Shown here one piece after another: positions 24,046 to 35,156 of a stretch of 64,000 nt of DNA. Made by a program: the position numbers and the translations under genes. Positions within the stretch are counted from its first letter, which is position 1. Each line of letters starts with the position of its first letter. The DNA lies in contig CALNVZ010003425.1 of the NCBI GenBank assembly GCA_940671915.1, positions 38,434,137 to 38,498,136 on the forward strand, given 5' to 3'. The notes beneath the pieces are model-generated. The model made no database searches, had not been told where the DNA came from, and worked only from the letters and a program-made list of their open reading frames with translations. The stretch comes from Paracentrotus lividus. Lineage: Eukaryota > Echinodermata > Echinoidea > Camarodonta > Echinidae.

Positions 24046-24961
24046 CAGAGGGAGTCAATAATAATGTTCCATCATTTTGAAGGTGTCTTGTGAAAAGTAT
24101 GAACATTCAATCATGGGTTTTATGATATTTCTCGGTAAAGTAATCCTTCTAGCATATGTTGGTACCACTTTCATTTGGATCTTTGCACGCATGACTGAAT
24201 AACAGACAATCTTTGGAAGACGGTAAGATCTCACTTGCCCCAAGTGGCTGGTTGAAGATTAAAAGCAAATGTCGACATAATATGTGTAAACACATACCTA
24301 CTCACCCTCTCACCACATAGACACACCCCAAACACCCACCCTCCATCACACACACACGCACATCATCACAACCTCACCCACATACACATTAAACAATTCA
24401 CAAATAAATGTTCTAATTGACGTTCTTTTTACCAAGACCATCACTGAATGTTTGTGACGTAGTAATTCCCTAACAACTGTTTGTGATTTTGAGTGAGAGT
24501 GTGTGTGTGTGTATGTGTGTGGAGGGTGTATATGGGTGTGTGTGGTGAGGGTGTGGGTGTGTATGTGCTTTGTGTGCTGATATGGATGAGACAGGGTATG
24601 TGCGTGTGTATGTGTGTGTGGAGGGTGAATGTGGGTGTTTGTGTTGAGGGTATGGGTGTGTTTGTGCTTTGTGTATGTGTTAATGAGGGTAGGTGTGGGT
24701 GTGTGTCTTTGTGCGTACACATAAGTAATAAATTCTCAATTTTTTTATTCTTCACCAAGCCATTTGGGGCAAGTGAGATCTTACCGTCTTCTGAAGATTG
24801 TCTGTTATTCAGTCATGCGTGCAAAGATCCAAACAAAAATTGTACCAACATATGCTAGGAGGATGACTCTACCAGCACATATCATTAAACCCATGATTAA
24901 ATATTCATACTTTTGACAAGAGAGCTTCAAAAAGGTGGGACATTTTTATTGACTCACTCTG
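24046..24961. mobile_element. Tc1/mariner-type snapback element, GAGTCAA family copy 2
   Basis: The left end is CAGAGGGAGTCAATAATAAT and the right end complements to CAGAGTGAGTCAATAAAAAT. TA lies on both sides (24044-24045 and 24962-24963). The arms are long: about 24046-24255 pairs with 24755-24961, including the ACGGTAAGATCTCACTTG segment. The spacer holds AC-rich then TG-rich simple repeat, with a ~105-base internal duplication (about 24510-24690). An empty-site relative of the flanks lies at about 25150 (see 24963-25240). Confidence 0.85.
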
Positions 24962-24962
24962 T

Positions 24963-25240
24963 ACATGTATTGGGAGAGTGATGAATAAGTAAAAGGAGAC
25001 GGCAAATATAAATAGCCGAGCAAGAGCATTCTGGGTCACATGACATGGTTTTTTAGGAAGGTTAGTGAGATACATACATGTACATGTACAAAGAAGGACA
25101 GAGAGCCGAGAAAATGGTAAGATAATGGATGAGAGAGAGAGAGTGGAGCAAGAGGGCAGGGATACATTGAGAAAGTGATGAATGATTAAAAGGAGACAGC
25201 AAAGATGAATAGCCAAGCAAGAGCATTCTGGGTCACATGA
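24963..25240 (+). repeat. Local duplication flanking the snapback element
   Basis: The segment after the element (GAGTGATGAATAAGTAAAAG ... CAAGAGCATTCTGGGTCACATGAC, 24973-25045) is repeated at about 25170-25242. The copy at 25150 reads GAGGGCAGGGATACATTGAG, which joins the left flank (GAGGGCAGGGATA, 24031-24045) and the right flank (TACATGTATTGGGAG, 24962) of the insertion with a single TA. Confidence 0.75.
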
Positions 25241-25730
25241 CTTTCTCGTACAATGTACTTTACAGTGTCTTCACCTTACATGTAATTATCAGGTGACCTT
25301 TCATGCCTCGCCTACCAGTAGTCAAAACCCTTTTGTCGTAAACTCATCACAAGCGTGCATCAGGTGTTGTGATTTTGTTCCCAATCAGTTGAGGCTCCGA
25401 TTGTGATACAAGGGAGTCCCTAATAAATGCATCCATGTCAGGATTTTCCACTATGAAACACAAATTCAAATGGCTTTTCTGCATAATCAGTCAAGGGCAC
25501 TTACTGCGTGGTCACCAGGGACCCTGGTCACCATTCTTTCATTAATTTTTTAAAGCCTGTTGTGTTTTGATTTGCAAATCAGATGAATTTCATGGAAATA
25601 ATTTCATGGAAATATTTAAACTGTTGGTAACAGATTTCAAGCATTGACCATAAACAGCATCTTTAATATAGAGAGCTTTCATAAAATTTGAAAATATTTA
25701 TATAAATAGTATAGACACCAAATAAATACT

Positions 25731-25899
25731 ATATCGTCTGTTGGGAGCCAGAAGGGCGTTATTGCATCTTATAGATGTTCCGTTGAGAGCCATAAGGGCG
25801 CTATTACTGTACAAAGTCAATGGTAATAGCGCCCTTCTGGCTCCAAACGGAACATTCTTGATCTGCAATAGCGCCCTTCTGGCTCCAAGCCGACGATAT
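25731..25899. mobile_element. Hairpin MITE
   Basis: Inverted arms: ATATCGTCTGTTGGGAGCCA... at the left and ...GGCTCCAAGCCGACGATAT at the right. The phrase AGCGCCCTTCTGGCTCC or its inverse occurs four times. The element is 169 bases and non-coding. Confidence 0.8.
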
Positions 25900-26740
25900 A
25901 TTATATAATGTATGAATTATTGTGTTTAATACAGCCCTTTAATACTCTAAACAGAAAATAGAATAAGAAGGAAATTTAGTGGATACATGTTCATTGACTG
26001 ATGTACTTCTTGAATAAACATCTGAGTAAGAGAATTATAATAATCATTCTACTCAAATGTAAAAACTACTGGATTTTAAAGTTTTTTTTTTTTTTTAATC
26101 TCCAAAATTATAGTTCTGGTAATGGCAGCAACCAGTTATGTAATCAAAAGATTTTGTTGATTTTATAGAATAATCTAAATATCTGGAAGAAGTGCATTAA
26201 AACACCTGATGCTAGATTTTTAAAAAAATAAAAAATCTTCTATTTGTATTCAAGACCTATAGATGACATTGGCAGAGACTGTCAACTTCTAAAGTAACAT
26301 ACCCTACAAAGCAGGTTACATATATATATTATACCGGTAGTTAAAGTGGAAGGGAGAGCAGGAGATAATTTACCAGCCTAAAATACCAAACCAACCCAGG
26401 GGATTCCCCAGGGCAACAATTCATAGGGCGGTCCTAAATAATTTATCAAATTGGAATCCGATTTAAGTATTGCGTGTTAGTCAGAAGGGACTGATCTGTT
26501 AAGAAGTGATGCAGGAGCAGAGATTGTCATGGCAACAGCCGGCGAAGAATTGTACAAAGTTACACCGTTTAGCTGGAAATGGAATATTAAGGAATAAATT
26601 GTTGATGAGCTGTGCATGTAATGCAATTTCAGACAGAGAGAGAGAACAATAATGAATACTAGTATTAGATCTTAGTGGTGCTGGGGGTGTGGCATAAAAA
26701 TTACCTAACTTCCCTCATTGAATTGATGTACTTACTGTAT
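25900..26740. other. Intron 3 stretch without recognised genes
   Basis: AT-rich, with a T-run near 26083-26096 and no repeat family I can name. Confidence 0.5.
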
Positions 26741-26748
26741 ATAAAGTA

Positions 26749-26968
26749 CTTTATTCGCTGTTATTTTTGCGCGATTAATTTTTCGCGCTGAGCGGCCTCA
26801 AAGAATGTTCACAGGTTCTTGAATTCACTTTGCATGTTAGTATTAGCACGCAATTGAACGCACCCAATACATGCATAAAAAAGCATGCTCATATATTCGC
26901 GGGTTTATTAATTCGCGCCTGCCGATCTTCGCGCGAAATCCGCGAAAATTAATGTACCATGAATATTT
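26749..26968. mobile_element. TTTTCGCG MITE, larger family, uninterrupted copy
   Basis: CGCTGTTATTTTTGCGCGAT at the left and GCGAAATCCGCGAAAATTAA at the right, with TCGCGCTGAGCGGCCTCAAA in the left part. The second copy (54922-55730) has the same ends but is split by another insertion. This copy therefore serves as the pre-insertion reference. Confidence 0.75.
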
Positions 26969-28545
26969 CCACGATTACAGAATGCCAAAGATTTTCACAG
27001 AATGATCTGATGAAAATCTTTCTATTTCTACAAGTTTTCTTTCGTATTGATCATCATAATGAGTATAGATCTGCTATTGCACAAGTTGTTGATTGGTACA
27101 CAGTATAGAATTTGCTATTTATTTGAGAATAACTCCAAAGAGATTGAAATATAAAAACAGCTTCTATTGTTAGTTCTATGTGTCAGGAAAAATGTTGCAT
27201 CGTTTGTCAAAATTAGCGCTTTATCAAACCCAAATATATTGTTGAAATAGCCCCTGAATGTTTCAAATCTGTCAGATTAACCCTCTTCCCTGATGTTTAT
27301 GTAAGAGATCTCATATGTCTCATGTCTCAATCAGGACCGCAATCATAGATAAATGGCACAGATTTCCCAAGGGAAACTGCACATTTGAAGGAAAAGAGGT
27401 AAATTTCCAGTTTAGATTTTGACACCTTTCCGATTGATTATTATCAATGCAGGCCTGGTGAGACATCAGAGGCCTGCCATTGGAAAAAAAAACACAAAAA
27501 TAGGTCATGCTTTCCTATTGTCTTTTTAAAATCATTTATGTATGCCTTAAGGGTCTATGTCATGTCTCTAGGATTCATCTTTTGAGTTTTTCTATATTTT
27601 CTGAAACTTAAGATTCCAAGCTTGCCAAGAAATTGAAGCACTTGAAATCTGCTCTTTGATATAAACCATATTGAGTATATTTTGTTGGTAGAGAGTAATA
27701 TTTTCCATGAAATTCTTCCTCTGTCTGACCTCGTACCACGTAATGTACATCCACATGTTCAATAAGGCTATGAATGAACGCAAACGAGGATTTTTGCCTT
27801 GTCTCATACGATAAAACTCATTTTGATGAATAATCATCTTGTACTTACCCAAGATTGGCATGAAAAGACAAACTGTCAGAAGTTGCATCTTCATGTTGAC
27901 AAGCAAAAATTAATTCCTCCAGTCTTTCCAAAGAAATCAAATCAAGTCCAAGCTTCTTCTGTCAACAAAACTCCCTATATCTGCCTAAAAAAATTGGTGC
28001 GAATCCACAACCAAATGGTCAGTTATCTCCTAGCTTAGTGGTTCATGTGTTACCCAATGTAAGCCACTAATGCGTAAACCCTCAAAATTCCCCTTCCCCG
28101 AACTTTAAAAACCCCAGGAATGCGGTGAAGGGGTAACTTTTCACGCCACAGCTGTGACCTGATTGGCTTAGAGTTTTGAGTGATGCCTGGATAGGGTTTG
28201 TCATGTTAAATTTGGCCTGCCCACAAATATTGTGTTTATTTTTGTTTTAACTCCCCTTCCCCATGCGTTTGTAACCTGGGAGGAAGTTTGTTTTGGGGTG
28301 AAGGGGAACTCTTTGATAGGGAAGGGGATATGATGGTATTTTCTGTCGCTAGGTAAATGTATTTGGGTAGAAAAGTGTAGCGGAAAGTTTGTATTCCAAA
28401 AAGTTTGTAATCCAATTTTTATAATATTCTACCTGCACTACTGCAGGTTTGTGTCACTATTGTGTAAACATGAATGCTTGCACAGCTTCAATAACTAAGT
28501 GATTTAAAAAAAATTACTTGTTGTTTCCCCTTTTTTCTTCTCTCT

Positions 28546-28548
<3 letters not shown>
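26969..28548. other. Intron 3 stretch without recognised genes
   Basis: Open frames of 62-104 codons occur (27320-27508, 27592-27906, 27799-28038) but overlap on opposite strands and match nothing I know. The area near 28080-28340 is richer in CCCC/GGGG words, without a clear inverted or tandem structure. Confidence 0.5.

Positions 28549-28600
<52 letters not shown>
28549..28600 (+). repeat. 52-base poly-T run
   Basis: Fifty-two consecutive T, preceded by a pyrimidine-rich stretch and followed by GTTGTTTG. It could be the poly-A tail of a - strand retro-insertion lying to its right, but no such element is recognisable. The length is probably unreliable in the assembly. Confidence 0.9.
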
Positions 28601-28601
<1 letters not shown>

Positions 28602-29608
28602 TTGTTTGTTTTGTTTTGTTGGTGGTGATGGATCAGAAGTGCATTTTAAGAAAAACTAGCTTTGACAAAATTTGAATAAAACACTAGAATCGATGGCTGT
28701 TTTGACTTTGAGAAAGCATTACATGTAAATTAGATTGTACATATAGTTTACAAAAATGTGCTCTCTTCAGAAGATAAAAGAACCTGTTACCATCAATTAA
28801 CAATCTTTGCCTACATCTCTCCAACCTATTATAACATCTAAAACTCAAGATCATAAACTAAAAAAGGGTTCAATACAGGCATGTACTTTTGTAGTGAGTT
28901 GGTTATTTAACCCATAATGACCAAATTAAGATTTCAGAATCATTAAAAACAGCACTTGTGATGTACATTGCAAATTTGTATCCATTTAACATTATAGCTC
29001 CTAGCTATACATTGTATGTAGACCCATCAGCTAGATGATTTGGCGTTTGGCAACAAAATCAATTTGTATGGATTATTCAAACTGTACGTAACTTACATTG
29101 TTTTTTTGTAACATGGCACCCAAGTGTGGATGATTTCAGAGAACATAATTTGGGTGGGATTATATTGCTCGGTGCGTGCACAGGTACTTGTGTGTGTATG
29201 TACAAGAGTTTGCAGACTACAGTTTCAGAAATATATTAGCTTTGTTTTCACATTCATGTATACTATGAAAAGGACTTATATTGTAACTGTCAGCGTTCAA
29301 AGTTTTGCCATTACGAACATGCGTGAAGAAGAACAATGTTCAAGCCCATAACTGCCATACCTGGTGATCAAATTTGACATTCCATTTTCCCTTTGACTGG
29401 GGGAAAAGCCCAATAAAATGAGTAAGATTCTGAAATTGTTTCAGAATTGAATGTATTGTGAATGCAGGGTTTTGAAATTAGGTGCTTCCTCTAAAAAGGA
29501 TCTCAATTTGGTGAAAATGGCACATGTTTGAATTAACCTTCCATGCAGAATGTAATGTTGTTTTGCCGATGAAAGCTTGGAGGAAAAATATTTTCTCTTT
29601 TTCATTTA

Positions 29609-30108
29609 GGGTGTGTTCAATGTCCAGTTTCAAATTTATACGCCAACATGAATCATGATACAAAACGCAATTACAAAACACAAACACAAACGCGATCAGT
29701 GGTACACCGTTCAGTGTCAAAAATTTAAAGCTGATTATATTTCCATCGTCTTTAAATTCCCTGCTCTCAAAAAACAAACATCTTCTCCTTTTTTCACTTG
29801 CACTGGAAGCTTCCATTACGAAAGCACATTTGAAGACGTTTGAAAACTCAATCCTGTTCAGTGTCGCATTTCGTTGCAATCGCGATGCTCAAGGTCATAA
29901 AACTGAAGCTGATTGTGTTTCAAAACGCATCTTTTTCGGCGTTTAAATTTTCCTCCGAATCGAGATTTGAAACACGTTTACTTTTATGACCGGGGATGGA
30001 GGACAATGAACACACACTTTGTTTCTCTTTATATCAGCGTTTTGTAATTGCGTTTTGTATCATGATTCATGTTGCCGTATAAATTTGAAACTGGACATTG
30101 AACACACT
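29609..30108. mobile_element. TIR element, GTGTGTTCAATG family copy 1
   Basis: Left GTGTGTTCAATGTCCAGTTT and its complement at the right (AAACTGGACATTGAACACAC), continuing through the TATACGCC / GATTCATGTTG blocks. The flanks TTTAG / CTTAG suggest a 5-base target duplication with one mismatch. A second copy at 48879-49380 has an exact CTTTG duplication. The 133-codon - strand frame inside is shared with the other copy but resembles no transposase. Confidence 0.8.
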
Positions 30109-30547
30109 CTTAGTGTATTCTGTATCACTGTCTTTTCTCAGATGTTATTATTGCAACTTTACTGCTCAAATTTTAAAATTTCATATTGCTACATTATACA
30201 ACATGTCATGTTCAATTTAAATGTAGTACTATATCATATTGTGCATGCACTACATATAGGTAGTTTGCAGGCACAAACCCATGTTGTTCGCTTACTAGGG
30301 TCTGAAGTTAAGAACTAGATACACCCGTGTACTATAGCTTCTCCCAACACAGACAGCGAGTATGGAGACTAGTCTCCACTCTAGACTGAAATTTGTTTAA
30401 GTGTCAAACTGAGTCTGTGCTTGCAGACTAACATATAGGCTACATTAGCTCCAAGAATTTTTTTTTTTTTACCAATCAAATTCTTTCCCAATTTAGGTAC
30501 ACTTAAATTTGTTTGATAAACTTGCCTATAATTTTTCTGTTATACCG

Positions 30548-31262
30548 CATACACTTGAATATCAATTGGAGGAGACCACAAGGCATTATATGATATTTCT
30601 ATTTTTGTTCTCATGAAGTATAAAATTAACTATAGAGAGGAGACAGGAAGTTTTAAGATCATTATATTTCTATATTTCTTTTTTTTTTACAGCTTATAAA
30701 TACATGTACATGTATGTCTGTCAATGGGCAGACACTTGAAGTTTCATATATCATATTATTATCTTTGTATACTGCATAAAATTGAATATCAATTGGAGGG
30801 GACCACAAGGCATTATATGATATTTCTATTTTTGTTCTCATGAAGTATAAAATCAACTATCAATATAAGAGAGGAGACAGAAAGTCTTTTTAAGATCATT
30901 ATATTTGTATACTTCTTATTATTTTTTTTTTTTTTTTTTTAGCAGCTTTTAATATAGATATGTCTGTCAATGGGCAGACACTTGAAGTTTTATATCTCAT
31001 ATTCCTATCTTTCTTTGTATACTGCATACAATCGAATATCAATGGGAAGAGACTGAAAGTTTTGAAATTATTATGTTTCTATATTGGGACTGGAAGTTTT
31101 AAAATTGTAATGTTTCTTTATTTCTGTGTCTCCAGCATAAACGTACAATGAAACTGTCCATGGGCACACACTTGAAGTTTTATATCTCATATTTCCATTA
31201 TACTCCTATATTTCTTTGTATACAGCATAAACTTGAATATTAATGGGAGGAGACCTTTAGTT
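30548..31262 (+). repeat. Decayed tandem copies of the 5' part of DMXL exon 4
   Basis: Copies of the start of exon 4 (CATAAACTTGAATATCAATG...) begin near 30548, 30775, 31025, 31135 (very decayed) and 31226; the true exon is at 32522. Each unit also repeats the intron just before the exon: TGTCTGTCAATGGGCAGACA, ACTTGAAGTTTTATATCTCA and a T-rich tract. The AG at the copy boundary survives at 31135 (CTCCAG) and 31226 (TATACAG) but is mutated at 30548, 30775 and 31025. The copy at 31226 has an in-frame TAA. The copies stop after about 48 bases of exon; the exon's 3' half and its donor are absent. Confidence 0.8.
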
Positions 31263-31299
31263 TTTAGGTCATTATATTTCGATATTTCTTCTTCTTTTT

Positions 31300-32430
31300 A
31301 TGCCTCCGGCACCAAAGGTGGTGCCGGAGGCATCATGTTTTCGGGTTGTCCGTCCGTACGTCCGTACGTCCCGCTTGCTCGTTATCACGATATCTCAAGA
31401 ACCATTTGAGATATGATCTTCAAGCTTAGGTGAAGTATGTACCACTATAGGAAGATGATCTGATTAGATTTTGGAGTATGTAGGTCAAAGGTCACGGAGG
31501 TCAAATAGTGAAATTCTATGAATTTAGTTCGTTATCGCGATATCTTAAAGGGGAAGTTCACCCTGGAATTTTAGTGGTTTCAAAAAATGCAAAAAAATAA
31601 AAGAAAAATATGAGTGAAAGTTTGAAGAAAATCGACCAAAAAATAGAGAAGTTATGAATATTTAAAGTTTTGATTCTGTGACGTCACGTGCGAGCAGCTC
31701 TCCCATATGTTGTGTATGTAAATTCCATAAATTTGTCTTTTTTTTCATGGTTCTTAATAATGGAGTGGGCTAAATTGATATGGGCATGCATATGAGCATA
31801 TGTTTGATGATATATCGACCGCACAGGTGAAATAATTAATAATCTTCTGAAAAAAATGACACTTTATGGAACTTACATTACATATATATATTAAACACAT
31901 AAGAGAGCTGCTCGCACGTGACGTCACAGAATCGAAAGTTTAAATATTCATAACTACATTATTTTTTGTTCGATTTTCTTCGAACCTTCACTGACATTTT
32001 TCTTTTATTTTTGTGCATTTTTTTTTAACCACAAAAATTCCAGGGTGAACTTCCCCTTTAAGAACCATTTGAGATATGAGCTTCAAACTTAGGTGTAGTA
32101 TGTACCACCATAGGAAGATGATCTGATTAGATTAGGGATTATATAGGTCTTAGGTCAAGGGTCACAGAGGTCAAGATGTGAAAATCCATGTATAGAGTTT
32201 GTCAACGCGATATCTCGGGAACCAATTAAGATGTAAACTTAAAATTTAAGGGTATAGTATCTATCACCAGAGGAATATGGTCTGTTTATGTTTAGGAGTC
32301 ACAAGGTCAAAGGTCAAGGTAAAAAATGTCATTCTATAAAGCAAAATGAATAGATGAATGTGCAATAGTTTTCTGATCTGGCAATGGCGGAGGCATATAT
32401 TTCGACCGCACGGTTGAGGATTCATCTTGT
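31300..32430. mobile_element. GCCTCCGGCACC element (interrupted by a TTAA MITE)
   Basis: Begins ATGCCTCCGGCACC with a small hairpin (GGCACCAAAGGTGGTGCC), then GTCCGTCCGTACGTCCG and repeated phrases of the type CGCGATATCTCAAGAACC followed by ATTTGAGATATGA and GGTCAAAGGTCACGGAGGTC. It ends near GGCGGAGGCATATATTTCG. Similar repeats are widespread in marine invertebrates (from memory). It lies between the last decayed exon-4 copy and the true exon 4. The boundaries are approximate. Confidence 0.7.
31549..32057. mobile_element. TTAA-flanked MITE nested in the GCCTCC element
   Basis: Both ends read AGGGGAAGTTCACCCTGGAA inward, and TTAA flanks both sides (31545-31548 and 32058-32061). The interrupted outer phrase reads GATATCTTAAGAACCATT when the insert is skipped, so one TTAA was duplicated. 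The interior has GTGACGTCACGTGCGAGCAG and its inverse. A TTAA target is used by piggyBac- and Kolobok-type transposases; which one cannot be decided here. Confidence 0.88.
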
Positions 32431-32521
32431 TTTTATATAGTATAAATATGAATGCTAGTGGACAGACATTTCAAGTTTCATATCTCATATGTCCAATTAT
32501 ATTTTTATCTTTCTTATACAG

Positions 32522-32603
32522 CATAAACTTGAATATCAATGGGAAGAGACTGGGAGTTTTAAGATCGACTCTCTGGTCAGCAACTTGTCATGGAATCAGG
32601 ATG
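32522..32603 (+). CDS. DMXL: DMXL exon 4
   Basis: Eighty-two bases, phase 0 in and phase 1 out: HKLEYQWEETGSFKIDSL then VSNLSWNQDG. It aligns with vertebrate ELYSQWQKSGQFFLES / NITWDPTG. The acceptor is CTTTCTTATACAG and the donor ATG|GTAAGA. It is the intact member of a set of tandem partial copies (30548-31262). The intact copy is the only one with the second half of the exon and a donor site. Confidence 0.93.
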
Positions 32604-33525
32604 GTAAGATCAAATATTTTAAGAATTAGTTGATAAGGAACTTATAGATTTCAACTGAATACTGAAGATTAATTATATGTGTGGTCAAAATTTAAACAAT
32701 ACTTGGCAAGTAAGGCTTGTCTAGTTTTCTATTTTTGAAGTATGATTAAATTGTAAGTAATTATGATATTACAAGTAGATCTTTGATAGATGAATTGAAG
32801 TGATAAGATTTCATTACTTCTTTATTCAAACCAGCTGAATATTTCACTTTAATTCTTGAATCGGGGATTCTAATTATATAAATAGGGTGTAAAATGAGAA
32901 TCGTAGGTCAATGTACTGCGATATTTGATACAGCAATCGATACCTGGTTTAATTATGCAGTAAGCATACATTGCACATGACAACAGTGACTCAGTTATAG
33001 GATGTATCGCAAATTGGCTTTTTCATATTGTCATTTGGTCTAATTTTTGCTAATTATTATTTTATATAGTTCCTATTTTGTGCATTTACTAATAAGTCTT
33101 ATGAAAAAGCCTGTAAAATGATTTATTATCTTCTTTTGAAAAAAAAAAATGATACAAACAGGGAATAATTTTTCTTCTCAAACTTGATTAGCAATTTTTG
33201 GTTGATCATGTGGGAAATTACTCCTAACAAAATAAGTACAGTCCTATGTAAAAAAAAAAAAAAGTTGCTACACAAAAGAAATTTTGTTTAGCAATCATAA
33301 AAAATGCAGAGAAAATTGCTATGTGATATCAGGAAAATTTTTCCCTGCACAAAGAGATTTTTTGTCTTGTTCTCAGTTTGATAAATAGTTGGTTAATGGT
33401 AATTGTGAAACCACAAGAAATCCACAGATAATGAGGATTTCTTAGAGGGGGAATCCCTTGGAATGTTTTCTCATAAGATGATAGTCCTAACAAAAGTCAA
33501 TCATTAATCAATCACCTACAGTGTA
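32604..33525. other. Intron 4, 5' part
   Basis: AT-rich with A-runs near 33140 and 33250. No repeat family or exon recognised. Confidence 0.5.
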
Positions 33526-34185
33526 CAGTGCGTCCCAAAAAGAACTGTACACTTTTGACAAGACTACCAAATTATATATTTCTTGGGGAAAAGGATTAGA
33601 TGTATATAAAGCTCATATCCTCAACTATCATTGTGACACAAAAAATTCTGAAAATAACACATTCTTCAGTGAGCAATGCCCACGTTTATGAAGGACACAA
33701 AAAATAGCCTGTGCAGGAATTTGCTATTCATTTACCACCTGGGTATGGCATGCCAAGAAGGATTCAAAGAAATAATGGAATGAATCAGCTAACAGAGTAA
33801 AAGATATATAAAAAGTCAAAAATAAACAATCAATATTATGCAAAATGTAGTTTTTCACCGTTTTGTCTTCATATCATTGATTTTTACTCTGACTTCAGTT
33901 TAATTTTGTCTTTGTTAACCAATTTATTCCATTATTACTTGAATCCTTCTTGGCATGCCATACACAGGGGATAAATGAATAACGATTTCCTGCGCAGGCT
34001 GTTTTTTGTGTCCTTCAAAAAAGTGTGCATTGCTCATTGAAGCATGCATCAATTTTTGGCTTTCTGGTGTCAAACAATAGTTGAGAATATGAGCTTTATC
34101 TACATATAAATCTTTTCCCCCGAGAATATATATTTCTTGTTCAGTAGCCATTTTAAAAGTGTATAGTTCTTTCTGGGACACACTG
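33526..34185. mobile_element. Tc1/mariner-type MITE (CAGTGCGTCCCA ends), copy 1
   Basis: Left CAGTGCGTCCCAAAAAGAAC; right complement CAGTGTGTCCCAGAAAGAAC. TA lies on both sides (33524-33525 and 34186-34187). The two halves are imperfect inverted copies (both carry GGCATGCCA...GAAGGATTCAA words), so this is a snapback form. The same end type bounds 48845-49873. The 85-codon - strand frame here is arm sequence. Confidence 0.82.
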
Positions 34186-34276
34186 TAGAGTATTCTTCAC
34201 CAATCTAGTAAAAAAGTTTATGCTCCATATTCATCCATCCGTTTCTTGCAGGGTCTGCCATAATACATACATTACA

Positions 34277-34433
34277 CAGTGGCGGATCCAGGACTTGAAA
34301 ATAGAGGGGGCGCCAGGCCCGATAAGGGGGTTGAACAGCCAAAATTTTCTGATTTTAACATGTGCAGTTAATGGGCGGTTTACAAATTATAGAGGGGACA
34401 CACCCCCTGCGCACCCGCCTGGATCCGCCACTG
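34277..34433. mobile_element. hAT-like short element (CAGTGGCGGATCCAGG)
   Basis: Left CAGTGGCGGATCCAGG and right CCTGGATCCGCCACTG are perfect inverses over 16 bases. CATTACA is duplicated at 34270-34276 and 34434-34440 (at least 7 bases). End sequence and duplication length fit a hAT-type MITE. It abuts the family B copy that starts at 34444. Confidence 0.85.
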
Positions 34434-34443
34434 CATTACATGT

Positions 34444-35156
34444 GATCATATTAAGTGGGGCATTTAGCTGAAATTTTAATGTGGCTCTGTGCCTTTGAAA
34501 AGGCAAATTAGGATCTGAAATCAACACAAAGGCTTCTTTACAATACAACCAATTATTAAAGTTCAAACATTATGAGATCCAGTTTTTTACGCTGAATAAT
34601 TTCTTTGCACATATGGGACTATAGTGCTTTAAATGCCTCTTATTCTTATATCTAGTCACTTTTTTCTGATTTTTTTTTTTTGCTTAAAGTAATTATCATG
34701 GACTACTCTAACATGGAAATATACACACAGGTAATTTTGATCTAGTTATTTACTTGAATTGTTGCATTTAAAGCACTGGTCGTGTCACTAACGACATATA
34801 GAGGTGGACCATTTTCCACAGAGATGGATGAGGACAATAAATGTCAGAGAGGTACACTATTCATGTACATATACCAGCACTTATGGTGCCCTTAGAGATC
34901 TACTTGGGGACAAATCCAACCATAATCAATGATGATCAGAAACCCATGTCTTTTTTTCTTTTTTTTCACTCACGTACTGTTTTTTAATCATAATTTCCAG
35001 GACCAATTGTAAAATTCAAATCCAACTGGTAATGACACATGCCACTCCTACATTATACGTAATATGGTAGTCATGATCCATTCATAACCTACAGGTGCAA
35101 AGATATGCGCCCTTCTATCAGTCCAAATGTCGTGTCACTCACGTTTGAATATGACC
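34444..35156. mobile_element. Family B TIR element, copy 2
   Basis: Collinear with 12571-13326 (shared: TTAGGATCTGAAATCAACAC and GACCAATTGTAAAATTCAAA). The right TIR is intact (GTTTGAATATGACC); the left is slightly mutated (GATCATATTA). The flanks ATGT / ACGT suggest a 4-base duplication with one change. Of the internal words, the first and last GTCGTGTCACT(C/A)ACG survive and the third has been overwritten by T-rich sequence. Confidence 0.8.

Noticed and set aside
24346-24858. His/Thr-rich (- strand) and Cys/Val-rich (+ strand) frames of 100-124 codons
   Set aside because: Translations of TG/AC simple repeats inside the snapback element. The same happens at 19447-19864.
29478-29879. 133-codon - strand frame as a possible transposase
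   Set aside because: Lies within and just beside a 500-bp TIR element, has no recognisable catalytic motif, and is shared by the second copy. Too short for a transposase.
33924-34181. 85-codon - strand frame as a gene
   Set aside because: It is the right arm of a mariner-type MITE. The left arm is its degenerate mirror image.
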